This document shows positions 1 through 7,487 of a DNA stretch of 63,227 nt, in pieces; positions within the stretch are counted from its first letter, which is position 1; every line of letters begins with the position of its first letter. The notes beneath the pieces were generated by a model. The model ran no database searches, had not been told where the DNA came from, and saw nothing but the letters and a program-made list of their open reading frames with translations. Origin of the DNA: UBA1723 sp045641625 (GTDB lineage Bacteria; Bacteroidota; Bacteroidia; Bacteroidales; Paludibacteraceae). The position numbers and the translations under genes are program-made. The stretch covers positions 1-63,227 of the forward strand of contig JAZUHH010000044.1 in the NCBI GenBank assembly GCA_045641625.1. The letters run 5' to 3'.

Positions 1-283
1 GGAATAGCATGTACATAGCTCCATCCTTAGTGCTCATACGCTTGTCAATCATACATGCAAGTGTGATGGCTGGGTTGATGTGACAACCGCTGATACCACC
101 GATAGCATAAGCCATAGCTACTACAGCAAGACCGAAAGCCAAAGATGTTCCGATAACAGAAGCTGCGTTGATTACGTGAAGTCCAGCGCAGTTTGATGAG
201 CAACCAAGTGCAACAGCTGCACCACAACCCATGAGAACAAGCACCATTGTGCCTAGCATCTCTGCAAAATACTCTTTTTTCAT
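1..283 (-). CDS. aqpZ: Aquaporin (MIP family), C-terminal part cut off by window edge
   Basis: Inner-membrane channel for water or small neutral solutes. The visible 94 N-terminal residues start MKKEYFAEMLGT, a typical first helix, and reach the first half-helix with the family signature HINPA (the NPA motif) about residue 68, followed by a second hydrophobic stretch. The ATG is at 281-283; the rest of the gene lies left of position 1. Family membership is clear from the NPA context and the glycine-rich helices. AqpZ versus GlpF cannot be settled because the selectivity-filter residues in the second half are missing. The 30 bp gap to the DUF853 gene upstream allows co-transcription. Confidence 0.9.
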   Translation of the reverse strand, partial: MKKEYFAEMLGTMVLVLMGCGAAVALGCSSNCAGLHVINAASVIGTSLAFGLAVVAMAYAIGGISGCHINPAITLACMIDKRMSTKDGAMYMLF

Positions 284-313
284 TTTAATCCTATTATTAT
301 ATTAATGTTAAAG

Positions 314-1921
314 TTATTTCTTCTTACCGAATAGGAATGTCAGAAGCCTAGGAAGGAATCTGATAATGGCATTACCTATTTTAGTGTAAAGCTTCTTCCT
401 TTCCTTTTTTGCCTGAGCCTCTTCCTTCTTCTTCTTTGCTTCAAGTTTAGCTTCCTCCTTGCCTCTCTTTTCTGCTTCCTTGATTGCTTTGTTCAGCTCT
501 TTTTCTCTGGCTTTTTCTTCCTTTTCCTTCTCTTTGGCAAGTTTTTCAGCATCTTTTTCAGCATTGGCCTTTTCTCCCTCTGCTTCCTGCTTAGCTGCCT
601 CTTTACCAAGAACTGTCGTGGCTTTCTGTGGGAATTTCTTCTCCCAGTCATTGCTCTGAGTCATAGAGTTGGCGAAAATAGAGCCTTTGACGATAGAGTT
701 GCGCTCATCATCTGTGATAGGACCGATTTGTCCTGCTGGGCTTAGCATTTTTGCTCTTTCTACGATGTTAGGAGCTCCCTTTTCGTCAAGGAAAGAGATC
801 AGAGCCTCTCCTGTTTCAAGCTGAAGAAGAGCCTCTTCTGTGTTGAGTTTAGGATTCTCTCGGAAACCTTGTGCTACACTCTTTACAGTCTTCTGATCCT
901 TTGGTGTGAATGCTCTTAGTGCGTGCTGGATCTTGTTTCCAAGCTGTGCAAGAACATTCTCTGGAATGTCACCTGGGCTTTGAGTGATGAAATATACACC
1001 TACACCTTTAGAGCGGATCAAACGTACAATCTGCTCGATCTTGTCAAGAAGGGCCTTCTGCGTGTCGTTGAACAAAAGGTGTGCCTCGTCAAAGAAGAAT
1101 ACAAACTTAGGCTTCTCCATGTCTCCAACCTCAGGAAGCTTGTCGTATAGAGATGAAAGCATCCAGAAAAGGAATGTAGAGTAGAGTAGCGGAGAGTTTC
1201 CAAGCTTGTCAGCGGCAAGGATGTTGATCACTCCCTTATTGTCCTTGCACTTGATAAAGTCCATGACATCGAAGTGCGGCTCTCCGAAGAATTTGTCGCC
1301 TCCCTGCTCCTCAAGTTGAAGCAATGCTCTTTGGATAGCACCGACGCTGGCTGCCGACACGTTGCCGTATATTGTGCTCAGCTCCTTTGAGTTGTCTGCA
1401 ATATAAAGCATCATAGAGCGCAAGTCTGCGATGTCAAGAAGCTGTATGTTCTTCTCTCTTGCCACTCGGAACGCGATATTCAGCACTCCGTATTGGGTGT
1501 CGTTCAAACCTAGTATTCTTGAAAGAAGCACAGCACCGAACTCGTCAGGAGTTGTGCGTAGTGCGTTTCCTCTCTCTGCAAAGATGTCGAAGATCTCTAC
1601 AGGGAATCCGTGGAATTCGAAGCGTGCGTTGCTGTCTGGAAGTATGTTCTTGATGGCTTCCTCGCTTCTAGTATAGAATTTATTAGATTTTCCTTCGTTT
1701 GCTACACCGGTAAGGTCTCCCTTGATGTCGGCAAGGAATACGGGAACTCCCATTTCAGAGAATCCCTCTGCCAAAACCTGTAGGGAAACAGTCTTTCCTG
1801 TACCTGTTGCACCAGCGATAAGTCCGTGGCGGTTTGCCATCTTTGGAACAATTCCGAGCATCTTGTCCTCGGAATACGCGGCGTGAAGCAAGTTTGAATC
1901 GTTGTTGTCTAAAACAATCAT
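314..1921 (-). CDS. HerA/DUF853-family ATPase (YjgR-like)
   Basis: 535-residue P-loop ATPase of the HerA/FtsK superfamily, DUF853 (YjgR) branch. Walker A is GATGTGKT at about residues 37-44, and Walker B is a hydrophobic run ending FFFDEAH near residue 280. A sensor/arginine region follows (IRSKGVGVYFITQSP). Residues about 430-510 are a Lys/Glu/Ala-rich, probably coiled-coil segment, and the protein ends in a short amphipathic tail (IIRFLPRLLTFLFGKKK) that could touch the membrane. The cellular role of the family is not established; relatives move or unwind nucleic acid. The FKBP operon upstream ends in a terminator (1947-1975), so this gene is probably transcribed on its own, perhaps together with the aquaporin gene. 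Confidence 0.85.
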   Translation of the reverse strand: MIVLDNNDSNLLHAAYSEDKMLGIVPKMANRHGLIAGATGTGKTVSLQVLAEGFSEMGVPVFLADIKGDLTGVANEGKSNKFYTRSEEAIKNILPDSNARFEFHGFPVEIFDIFAERGNALRTTPDEFGAVLLSRILGLNDTQYGVLNIAFRVAREKNIQLLDIADLRSMMLYIADNSKELSTIYGNVSAASVGAIQRALLQLEEQGGDKFFGEPHFDVMDFIKCKDNKGVINILAADKLGNSPLLYSTFLFWMLSSLYDKLPEVGDMEKPKFVFFFDEAHLLFNDTQKALLDKIEQIVRLIRSKGVGVYFITQSPGDIPENVLAQLGNKIQHALRAFTPKDQKTVKSVAQGFRENPKLNTEEALLQLETGEALISFLDEKGAPNIVERAKMLSPAGQIGPITDDERNSIVKGSIFANSMTQSNDWEKKFPQKATTVLGKEAAKQEAEGEKANAEKDAEKLAKEKEKEEKAREKELNKAIKEAEKRGKEEAKLEAKKKKEEAQAKKERKKLYTKIGNAIIRFLPRLLTFLFGKKK

Positions 1922-1946
1922 TATATTAACTTTATAATATGCGGAA

Positions 1947-1975
1947 AAAGAGACGTAGTATTGCTACGCCTCTTT
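1947..1975 (-). terminator. Intrinsic terminator of the FKBP operon
   Basis: A 12-bp stem (AAAGAGGCGTAG with CTACGTCTCTTT on the minus strand, one G-U pair) and a short loop, followed on the minus strand by Ts. It lies between the last FKBP gene and the DUF853 gene. Confidence 0.75.
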
Positions 1976-1999
1976 GTATTTGTTTGTTGAAGTAACAGA

Positions 2000-2767
2000 T
2001 TACTTCTTTCCTGCCATCTCTCTAGCCTTGTCAGCCTCTGTGATAACCTTGTGAAGCTGAACCTTGAAGATCAAAGTTGATGCTGGAGGAATTGCACCAG
2101 GCATACCCTGATCGCCGTAAGCTAGGTTTGAAGGGATATAGAACTCGAACTCGTCTCCCTCCTTCATCAACTGGATACCCTCAGTCCATCCTGGGATAAC
2201 TCTGTTCAATGGGAAGCGAGCCTGCTCACCTCTCTTGAATGAACTGTCGAATACCTTGCCGTTGATTAGTCTTCCCTCGTAGTGAACAGAAACCTCGTCA
2301 GTTGCTGTTGGCTTTCTTCCTGCAGGATCAGTGCTTGCATTGATAACCTTGTACTGAAGTCCAGACTCAGTCTCTACAACGCCATCGTTCTTCTTGTTCT
2401 CCTCTAGGAACTTCAAGCCTTCCTCTGTATTCTTGTTCTTCTCTGTCTCAGCAAGATTCTGGAAATAAGACTGAAGGATCTCAACAGCCTCGTCTGGAGT
2501 AAGTTCAGCCTTGTCAGGATCTTCTGCGTCAAGTACGTTCTTTACTCCGCTCAAGTATGCTTCTACATTGAAAACTTTCTCGAATGACTCACCCTGGTTC
2601 TTGACGAAGTTGTTGATACCAGGTCCCTGAACGATACCAAGTGCGTAGGAAACTGAATCCTCGATAGTCTTCATGTCCTTCAACTGTGAAGCTGCATTCT
2701 TGTTACCGCAAGAGCTAAGAGCAAGCATTGATGCAAATGCTAGAACTCCAAAAAATCTTTTTTTCAT
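2000..2767 (-). CDS. FKBP-type peptidyl-prolyl isomerase, lipoprotein
   Basis: 255-residue FkpA-like prolyl isomerase, third gene of the FKBP operon. The N-terminus is a lipoprotein signal with lipobox LALSSC followed by GNKN, so the mature protein is probably attached to a membrane facing the periplasm. Residues about 30-120 are the helical FKBP N-terminal dimerisation domain (SYALGIVQGPG). Residues about 150-245 are the FKBP catalytic domain, with the recognisable VHYEGRLINGKVFDSS, VIPGWTEGIQLM and IPSNLAYG blocks. It probably assists folding of envelope proteins. Two paralogues lie directly upstream with different targeting signals. Confidence 0.93.
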   Translation of the reverse strand: MKKRFFGVLAFASMLALSSCGNKNAASQLKDMKTIEDSVSYALGIVQGPGINNFVKNQGESFEKVFNVEAYLSGVKNVLDAEDPDKAELTPDEAVEILQSYFQNLAETEKNKNTEEGLKFLEENKKNDGVVETESGLQYKVINASTDPAGRKPTATDEVSVHYEGRLINGKVFDSSFKRGEQARFPLNRVIPGWTEGIQLMKEGDEFEFYIPSNLAYGDQGMPGAIPPASTLIFKVQLHKVITEADKAREMAGKK

Positions 2768-2796
2768 TGTATATTAATCTTTCTTTATCTGCTTTG

Positions 2797-3567
2797 TTAT
2801 TCTCCTCTTTCGTAAGCCTTGAACTGGAACTTTGCTCCGTTGTTGGCCTTGGTAACATCAAGTAGGTCAACCTCGAAAATAAGGATAGAGTTCGGCTTGA
2901 TTTTACCCATGCTGCGCTCTCCGTAGGCAAGCTCTGAAGGGATGAAGAACTTGTACTTGGCACCGACGCTCATAAGCTGGATACCCTCAGTCCAACCTGG
3001 GATAACCTGGTTCAAGTTGAACTCCACCGGATTGCCTCCGTTGTTGCTGTCGAATACAGTTCCGTCAGTCAAAGTTCCTGTGTAGTTTACCTTTACCTTG
3101 TCGGCAGCCTTTGGCTTGATGCCTGAACCCTCTGCGATAACCTTGTACTGAAGACCGGAATTAGTCTCCTTGACGCCTGGGTTCTTCAAGTTGTTTGCCA
3201 ACCAAGCCTTGTTCTTCTCTAGGTCCTTAGCCTTCTTCTCGGCAGCGGCTCTCATCATCTCTGCGTTAAGGATGCTGTCAACCTTCTCTGGCTTTAGAGA
3301 GTAAGATGCCTGGTCCTTGGCCAATATGCTGCGGATAGCCGAAGCAAAAGCGTCAGGGTTGATGCTGTCAACCGGAAAGTTCTGCATCTGGTCAGCAAGG
3401 CTCTTTCCTACGCTCATGCCAAGTGCGTAGCTTACAGTGTCTATGCTGTTCTTTAGTGCTACGCTGCAACAGCTGTTAGCCTTGCCTGTATCCTTCTTCT
3501 TTGCTGCGAAAGCAGAAGAAGAGAAGCATAGGCCGACTGCCATGATTGCTATAATTAGTCTTCTCAT
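2797..3567 (-). CDS. FKBP-type peptidyl-prolyl isomerase, Sec-exported
   Basis: 256-residue FkpA/Mip-type isomerase, middle gene of the tandem. It begins with a cleavable Sec signal peptide (MRRLIIAIMAVGLCFSSSAFA, cut before AKKK) and has no lipobox, so a soluble periplasmic protein is expected. The dimerisation domain (SYALGMSVGKSLADQ) covers about residues 45-125, and the catalytic FKBP domain about 150-245 (VNYTGTLTDGTVFDS, VIPGWTEGIQLM, IPSELAYG). The gaps are 21 bp to the upstream gene and 29 bp to the downstream gene, so all three probably form one transcript from the promoter near 4217. Confidence 0.93.
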   Translation of the reverse strand: MRRLIIAIMAVGLCFSSSAFAAKKKDTGKANSCCSVALKNSIDTVSYALGMSVGKSLADQMQNFPVDSINPDAFASAIRSILAKDQASYSLKPEKVDSILNAEMMRAAAEKKAKDLEKNKAWLANNLKNPGVKETNSGLQYKVIAEGSGIKPKAADKVKVNYTGTLTDGTVFDSNNGGNPVEFNLNQVIPGWTEGIQLMSVGAKYKFFIPSELAYGERSMGKIKPNSILIFEVDLLDVTKANNGAKFQFKAYERGE

Positions 3568-3588
3568 AAGTTCGTGTGTTTTTATGTG

Positions 3589-4173
3589 TTACTTGATCTC
3601 GATCAACTCTACGTCAAAGATAAGAGCCGAGTTAGGAGCGATAGCCTCGCCTGCACCGTACTCACCGTAACCTAGATTTGAAGGAATGTATAGTTTCCAC
3701 TTAGAACCTACAGGCATCAACTGAAGCGCCTCAACCCAACCTGGAATAACTCCGTTTACAGGGAAGTCGATAGGCTCGCCTCTGTCAACCGAAGAGTCGA
3801 ACACTGTGCCGTCTATCAAAGTTCCGTGGTAGTGGCAAAGCACTGTGTCAGTAGCCTTTGGCTTAGGGCCGTTACCCATAGTGATGACCTCGTACTGAAG
3901 TCCAGACTCAGTAGTGATCACGCCAGCCTTCTTCTTGTTCTCTGCCAAGAACTTTTCACCAGCCTCCTTGTTGGCGTTTGCCTGTTTCTCCTGAAGCTGA
4001 GCCATGTGAGTTCTGATAATCATGTGTGCCTCGTCCAAAGTGATGTCAGCCTTTGCGCCGCTAAGCATGGCCTCCATACCCTTGGCGAAATCAGCCGCAT
4101 TAATGTTTCCAAGACCTGACTTCTTCATGTTGTCTGCCATAGACAATCCCAAAGCATAACTCAACTTGTCCAT
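3589..4173 (-). CDS. FKBP-type peptidyl-prolyl isomerase without signal peptide
   Basis: 194 residues, first gene of the FKBP operon. The protein begins directly with the dimerisation domain (MDKLSYALGLSMADNM), with no signal sequence, so it should stay in the cytoplasm. The catalytic domain (CHYHGTLIDGTVFDSS, VIPGWVEALQLM, IPSNLGYGEYG) covers about residues 95-194. No upstream in-frame codon adds a hydrophobic leader: the sequence before the ATG is an A/T-rich leader with the promoter. It probably catalyses prolyl isomerisation of newly made proteins. Confidence 0.92.
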   Translation of the reverse strand: MDKLSYALGLSMADNMKKSGLGNINAADFAKGMEAMLSGAKADITLDEAHMIIRTHMAQLQEKQANANKEAGEKFLAENKKKAGVITTESGLQYEVITMGNGPKPKATDTVLCHYHGTLIDGTVFDSSVDRGEPIDFPVNGVIPGWVEALQLMPVGSKWKLYIPSNLGYGEYGAGEAIAPNSALIFDVELIEIK

Positions 4174-4216
4174 ATATCTCTTTTATTGTTTCGTTAGTAT
4201 TCTGAATAAAGATATG

Positions 4217-4224
4217 CAAAAGTA
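4217..4224 (-). promoter_or_regulatory. -7 element of the FKBP operon
   Basis: TACTTTTG on the minus strand, matching Bacteroidetes TAnnTTTG, 44 bp upstream of the first FKBP ATG. No good TTTG is seen at -33. Confidence 0.6.
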
Positions 4225-4437
4225 CGAAAATATTTTTGTTTCGTCTATCAATATCGCCACAAAAAACTAATATTTTTACCTTTTTGTGGTAAGATTGTTC
4301 ATTTTGACAAGTATAATTTCAATTTTGATATAAAGTTAATGAATAGGAATCGTAAAACGAGTAAATTGGACGCCAAAGTCTTTGGTGCAGAAAAAACAAT
4401 TTGTAGAGCCAGTGTGCTTTTTCTTTTTGCCCTTATG

Positions 4438-4470
4438 TGAAAAAGAAAAAGGGTGTGCGGATGCACACCC
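4438..4470 (-). terminator. Intrinsic terminator of the GH26 gene
   Basis: Perfect 8-bp GC-rich stem GGGTGTGC / GCACACCC with a 4-nt loop at 4451-4470, followed on the minus strand by TTTTTCTTTTT. Confidence 0.9.
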
Positions 4471-4498
4471 CAATAAAATGCTTTTTAGAATTGTCTGT

Positions 4499-7312
4499 TT
4501 ATTTGATCACCTTGACATTCTTAGAAGTTCCGTCGGCTGCCAAGACAGAAATCATATAAACCCCATTCGCCCAATTGCTTGTCGAAATAGTTTTTGTCCC
4601 TGCCGCACAAAAGTCGTTCTCGACCAATGTTCCGTTCATGCTAACGACTTCAACCTTGTAGTCCTTGCTTGATGCGATCACAACCTGATCCTTGATGTTT
4701 GTAGGGAACACTAAGATGTCTTTGTTTTCTGCTGACTGCTGGTCTAGGGAAGCATTGTACTTGTCCCAACCTGGCATTTCGTCAAGAGTGATGATTAGGT
4801 CGCTTGCCATGTACTTCTTCCAGTTGTCGTTTGAAGTCTGGTTTGCGAAATTGCTGTCCCAAGACTGGTACCAAGGCATCCACCATGACCAAGTTGCATC
4901 GTTGTCATAGCACTCGTCAGGATCAGGAACAGGACCGTTCTCTGAAAGGGCAATGATCTTCTTCTTCTTTGATAGGTCCTTCAAGCTGTTGAAAGCCACA
5001 TAGTTGCTTGAATTGTCGAAAGCCTCGTTATAGATATCAACACTGATAACGTCATAGTATTCATCGCCAGGGTTCCATGAAGCGTCCTTGACACTCTGCG
5101 GATTCCATACCCAGATAAGGTTGTTTACGCCCTTGACATTTACCATCTCGTCATAGATTAGGCGGTAAAGCATAGCATAGTCCTCGCCAGAGCAAGCGCC
5201 CCACCAGAACCAGCCACCGCTTGCCTCGTGAAGAGGACGGAAGATCGCTGCAACTCCCTCGCTCTGCAAGTCAAGCATATAGTCGGCAATTACATCAATA
5301 TCCTTGATCATATTCTTGTAGAACGAAGACTCCTTGTTCCATTTGCCGTTCTTTATTGCTAGCTCAGCAAAGTTGATGTCTGTTCCGTCCGGATTGCCTT
5401 TCTTTGTGTAGAACTGGTCTGTTGAACGGCTTGGGTCACGCCAGTGCCAAGTTACAGCAGGAATACCGCCGCGGCTCCAAATCTCTTTTGCAAGCTTTAT
5501 TGAAGTTTCAGTGTACTTGATGAAGTATGAGTCTTTGTTGTCAACACTCTTGCCTGTAGCATTCATCATGTCGATACCTACAAGTGCAGGGTATTTGCCA
5601 GACTTTTCCTTGATAACCTTGAAGTCCTCGTGGTTGTCAAGTCCATTGTTTCCTGTTGTCATGTCTCCAAGCATGAATCCTGATATAGTCTTCTTGCCGA
5701 AGTTGTTGTATAGGAAAGAGTATAGCTTAGTAGCAGACTCGTTTGCAGCTTTGTTGACAGGAGCAACGGCAGGAGTAATAGGAGCAAGAGCCTCTTCGTC
5801 AGCCTCTATTCTTGCATAGTCAATTACCCACCAAGTCCATCCAGGAACAGCTGAGACGATATTCTCTCCCTTGTCAAGTTTGAATGAGCCTACGACAATC
5901 TCTTCGTTGTCATCAATAGAGATTTCAGCGGCATTGCCACCTACAACGATTGATGCGTGTTTGCCATCGCCGTATGTAGTAGCGCCTCTGACGATTACTT
6001 TGTAGTAACCTGCTTCTTTGATGTTAAACTTAAAATTGATGTAACCATTATCAGCATCTACATTGATACCTTTGCCACCAGACATTTCAGCATCTCCTAC
6101 AACTTGACCTTTATAATCAGCACACTCAGCTTCCATTCTTAAGTCTGTGTTTAGCTCACAAGGGTCAGCAACAATTACGGGACCAGTATAAGTTCCCCAA
6201 CCTGGCATTTCGTCAAGAGTGATTACTTTGTCAGAAGCCATGTTGCTCTTCCAAACATCAGCTGATGTCTGAGAAACATAGTTTCCACTCCAGCTTTCGT
6301 ACCAAGGCATCCACCAAGACCAAACTGAGCCGTCTTTCTGCATCTTCTCTACGTCAGGAATAGGGCCGTTCTCGGAAAGAGCGATGATTTTGTCAGTTCC
6401 CATCTTCTCTACAATCTTCTTGTAGTACTCTGAAAGGGAACCATTGTCATAGGCGTTCTTGTAAACATCTACGGCAATAACGTCAACGTACTCGTCTCCT
6501 GGGTACCAAGATGGATCAAGTGCATTCTGATCGTATCCAATAGAAGGTGTACGCTCGATGTTCCAAACCCAAATACAGTTCTTTACACCATTGACATTAA
6601 CCATTCTGTCGTACATAAGCTTGTAGAAGGCCTTGTATTGCTCGCCAGTTCCGATTCCCCACCAGAACCAACCACCGCTTGCCTCGTGTAGAGGACGCCA
6701 AATACAAGCAACTCCATCCTTCTGCAAATCAAGGAAATGCTCAGAGATAGAGTCGATGTCGGCAACCATCTCTTTGTATGTTGCGTTGTTTGTATCCCAT
6801 TCAGTTGTTCCCTTCTTGAATGCTACTGTGTAGTCGAAATTGGAACGCTTGTCTGCTGGATTCACTGTGTTTGATCCGTGGTTGGCAGTCTCGTAGCTTG
6901 GGTCCTTCCAGTGCCAAGTGTAGGCAGGAATTCCTCCCTTTGACCAGATCTCTCTGGCAAGAAGTTTGGTGGTTTTTGTATATGACTGGAACCAAGAGTC
7001 GCCACAGCCTTTACCTGTGGTCATCAACAGGTCAAGTCCGATAAGTGCAGGGTATTTCCCTGACTTGTCGTAAACCGCCTTCATGTCAAGATTAGTTGCT
7101 ATTGCAGTTGTGCCTTCAAAATCACCTGTTTGAACTCCAGAAATTGTGTTCTTGCCATAGTTGTCAACCAAGAATGTGTAGAGTTTCTGTGCGCCCTCTG
7201 TAGCATCCTTAGTAACAGGCTTTGAACTGATCGCAGCTGTTGCTGTACTGCCGAGCATCGAAAATGCTACGACCGCTGTTCGAAATGCGTTTTTTAGTAT
7301 CAAGTGTTTCAT
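4499..7312 (-). CDS. Secreted tandem GH26 beta-mannanase (GH26-CBM35-GH26, T9SS cargo)
   Basis: 937-residue extracellular glycanase, probably an endo-beta-1,4-mannanase. A signal peptide covers about residues 1-27. GH26 domain 1 spans about 38-375, with acid/base E210 in WRPLHEASGGW and nucleophile E314 in ALSENGP. A CBM35-like beta-sandwich spans about 386-503 (starts LRMEAECADYKG, ends TWWVIDYARIE). GH26 domain 2 spans about 520-855, with E696 and E791 in the same contexts. A C-terminal T9SS-type sorting domain spans about 866-937 (SSKDYKVEVVSMNG ... NGVYMISV). Both catalytic pairs are intact. Fold and catalytic residues follow from the GH26 family; substrate (mannan, glucomannan or galactomannan) is inference. 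It is monocistronic, between its own promoter region and a strong terminator. No SusC/SusD or other PUL genes are adjacent. Confidence 0.92.
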   Translation of the reverse strand: MKHLILKNAFRTAVVAFSMLGSTATAAISSKPVTKDATEGAQKLYTFLVDNYGKNTISGVQTGDFEGTTAIATNLDMKAVYDKSGKYPALIGLDLLMTTGKGCGDSWFQSYTKTTKLLAREIWSKGGIPAYTWHWKDPSYETANHGSNTVNPADKRSNFDYTVAFKKGTTEWDTNNATYKEMVADIDSISEHFLDLQKDGVACIWRPLHEASGGWFWWGIGTGEQYKAFYKLMYDRMVNVNGVKNCIWVWNIERTPSIGYDQNALDPSWYPGDEYVDVIAVDVYKNAYDNGSLSEYYKKIVEKMGTDKIIALSENGPIPDVEKMQKDGSVWSWWMPWYESWSGNYVSQTSADVWKSNMASDKVITLDEMPGWGTYTGPVIVADPCELNTDLRMEAECADYKGQVVGDAEMSGGKGINVDADNGYINFKFNIKEAGYYKVIVRGATTYGDGKHASIVVGGNAAEISIDDNEEIVVGSFKLDKGENIVSAVPGWTWWVIDYARIEADEEALAPITPAVAPVNKAANESATKLYSFLYNNFGKKTISGFMLGDMTTGNNGLDNHEDFKVIKEKSGKYPALVGIDMMNATGKSVDNKDSYFIKYTETSIKLAKEIWSRGGIPAVTWHWRDPSRSTDQFYTKKGNPDGTDINFAELAIKNGKWNKESSFYKNMIKDIDVIADYMLDLQSEGVAAIFRPLHEASGGWFWWGACSGEDYAMLYRLIYDEMVNVKGVNNLIWVWNPQSVKDASWNPGDEYYDVISVDIYNEAFDNSSNYVAFNSLKDLSKKKKIIALSENGPVPDPDECYDNDATWSWWMPWYQSWDSNFANQTSNDNWKKYMASDLIITLDEMPGWDKYNASLDQQSAENKDILVFPTNIKDQVVIASSKDYKVEVVSMNGTLVENDFCAAGTKTISTSNWANGVYMISVLAADGTSKNVKVIK

Positions 7313-7335
7313 ATACGATATTAATTAAAACCGAC

Positions 7336-7381
7336 GGCAATATTAGTTATTTGTTTTTGAGTTGCCAAGCTCTTGAGAGCT
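7336..7381 (-). promoter_or_regulatory. Possible promoter and inverted repeat upstream of GH26
   Basis: On the minus strand TAATATTG (about 7338-7345) is one mismatch from TAnnTTTG. Further upstream, 7368-7381 is an inverted repeat with 6-bp arms AGCTCT / AGAGCT around a 2-bp centre. The repeat would lie at or just upstream of the -33 region and could be an operator. Function is inferred. Confidence 0.4.
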
Positions 7382-7444
7382 AAAAATATACAAGTATAGC
7401 CAAAAATACCTTTTTTTGGTACGAATGCTATGCTTCTAAAGAGA

Positions 7445-7475
7445 AAAGGTTCGCTCAAAGCTGATGCGAACCTTT
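7445..7475 (-). terminator. Intrinsic terminator of purF
   Basis: 10-bp perfect stem AAAGGTTCGC / GCGAACCTTT with an 11-nt loop, T-rich on both flanks, 12 bp beyond the purF stop codon. Confidence 0.85.
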
Positions 7476-7487
7476 CCTTTTTATTCC

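Larger units (their letters stand above)
4174..4498. other. Intergenic region between the FKBP operon and the GH26 gene
   Basis: 325 bp with no supported gene. It holds the minus-strand promoter of the FKBP operon (about 4217-4224) and the terminator of the GH26 gene (4438-4470). The part between (about 4250-4437) is A/T-rich and I see nothing else in it. Confidence 0.7.

Noticed and set aside
4499..7312. A polysaccharide utilisation locus around the mannanase
   Set aside because: No SusC/SusD pair, no regulator and no other glycosidase lie next to it; it is a single-gene unit.
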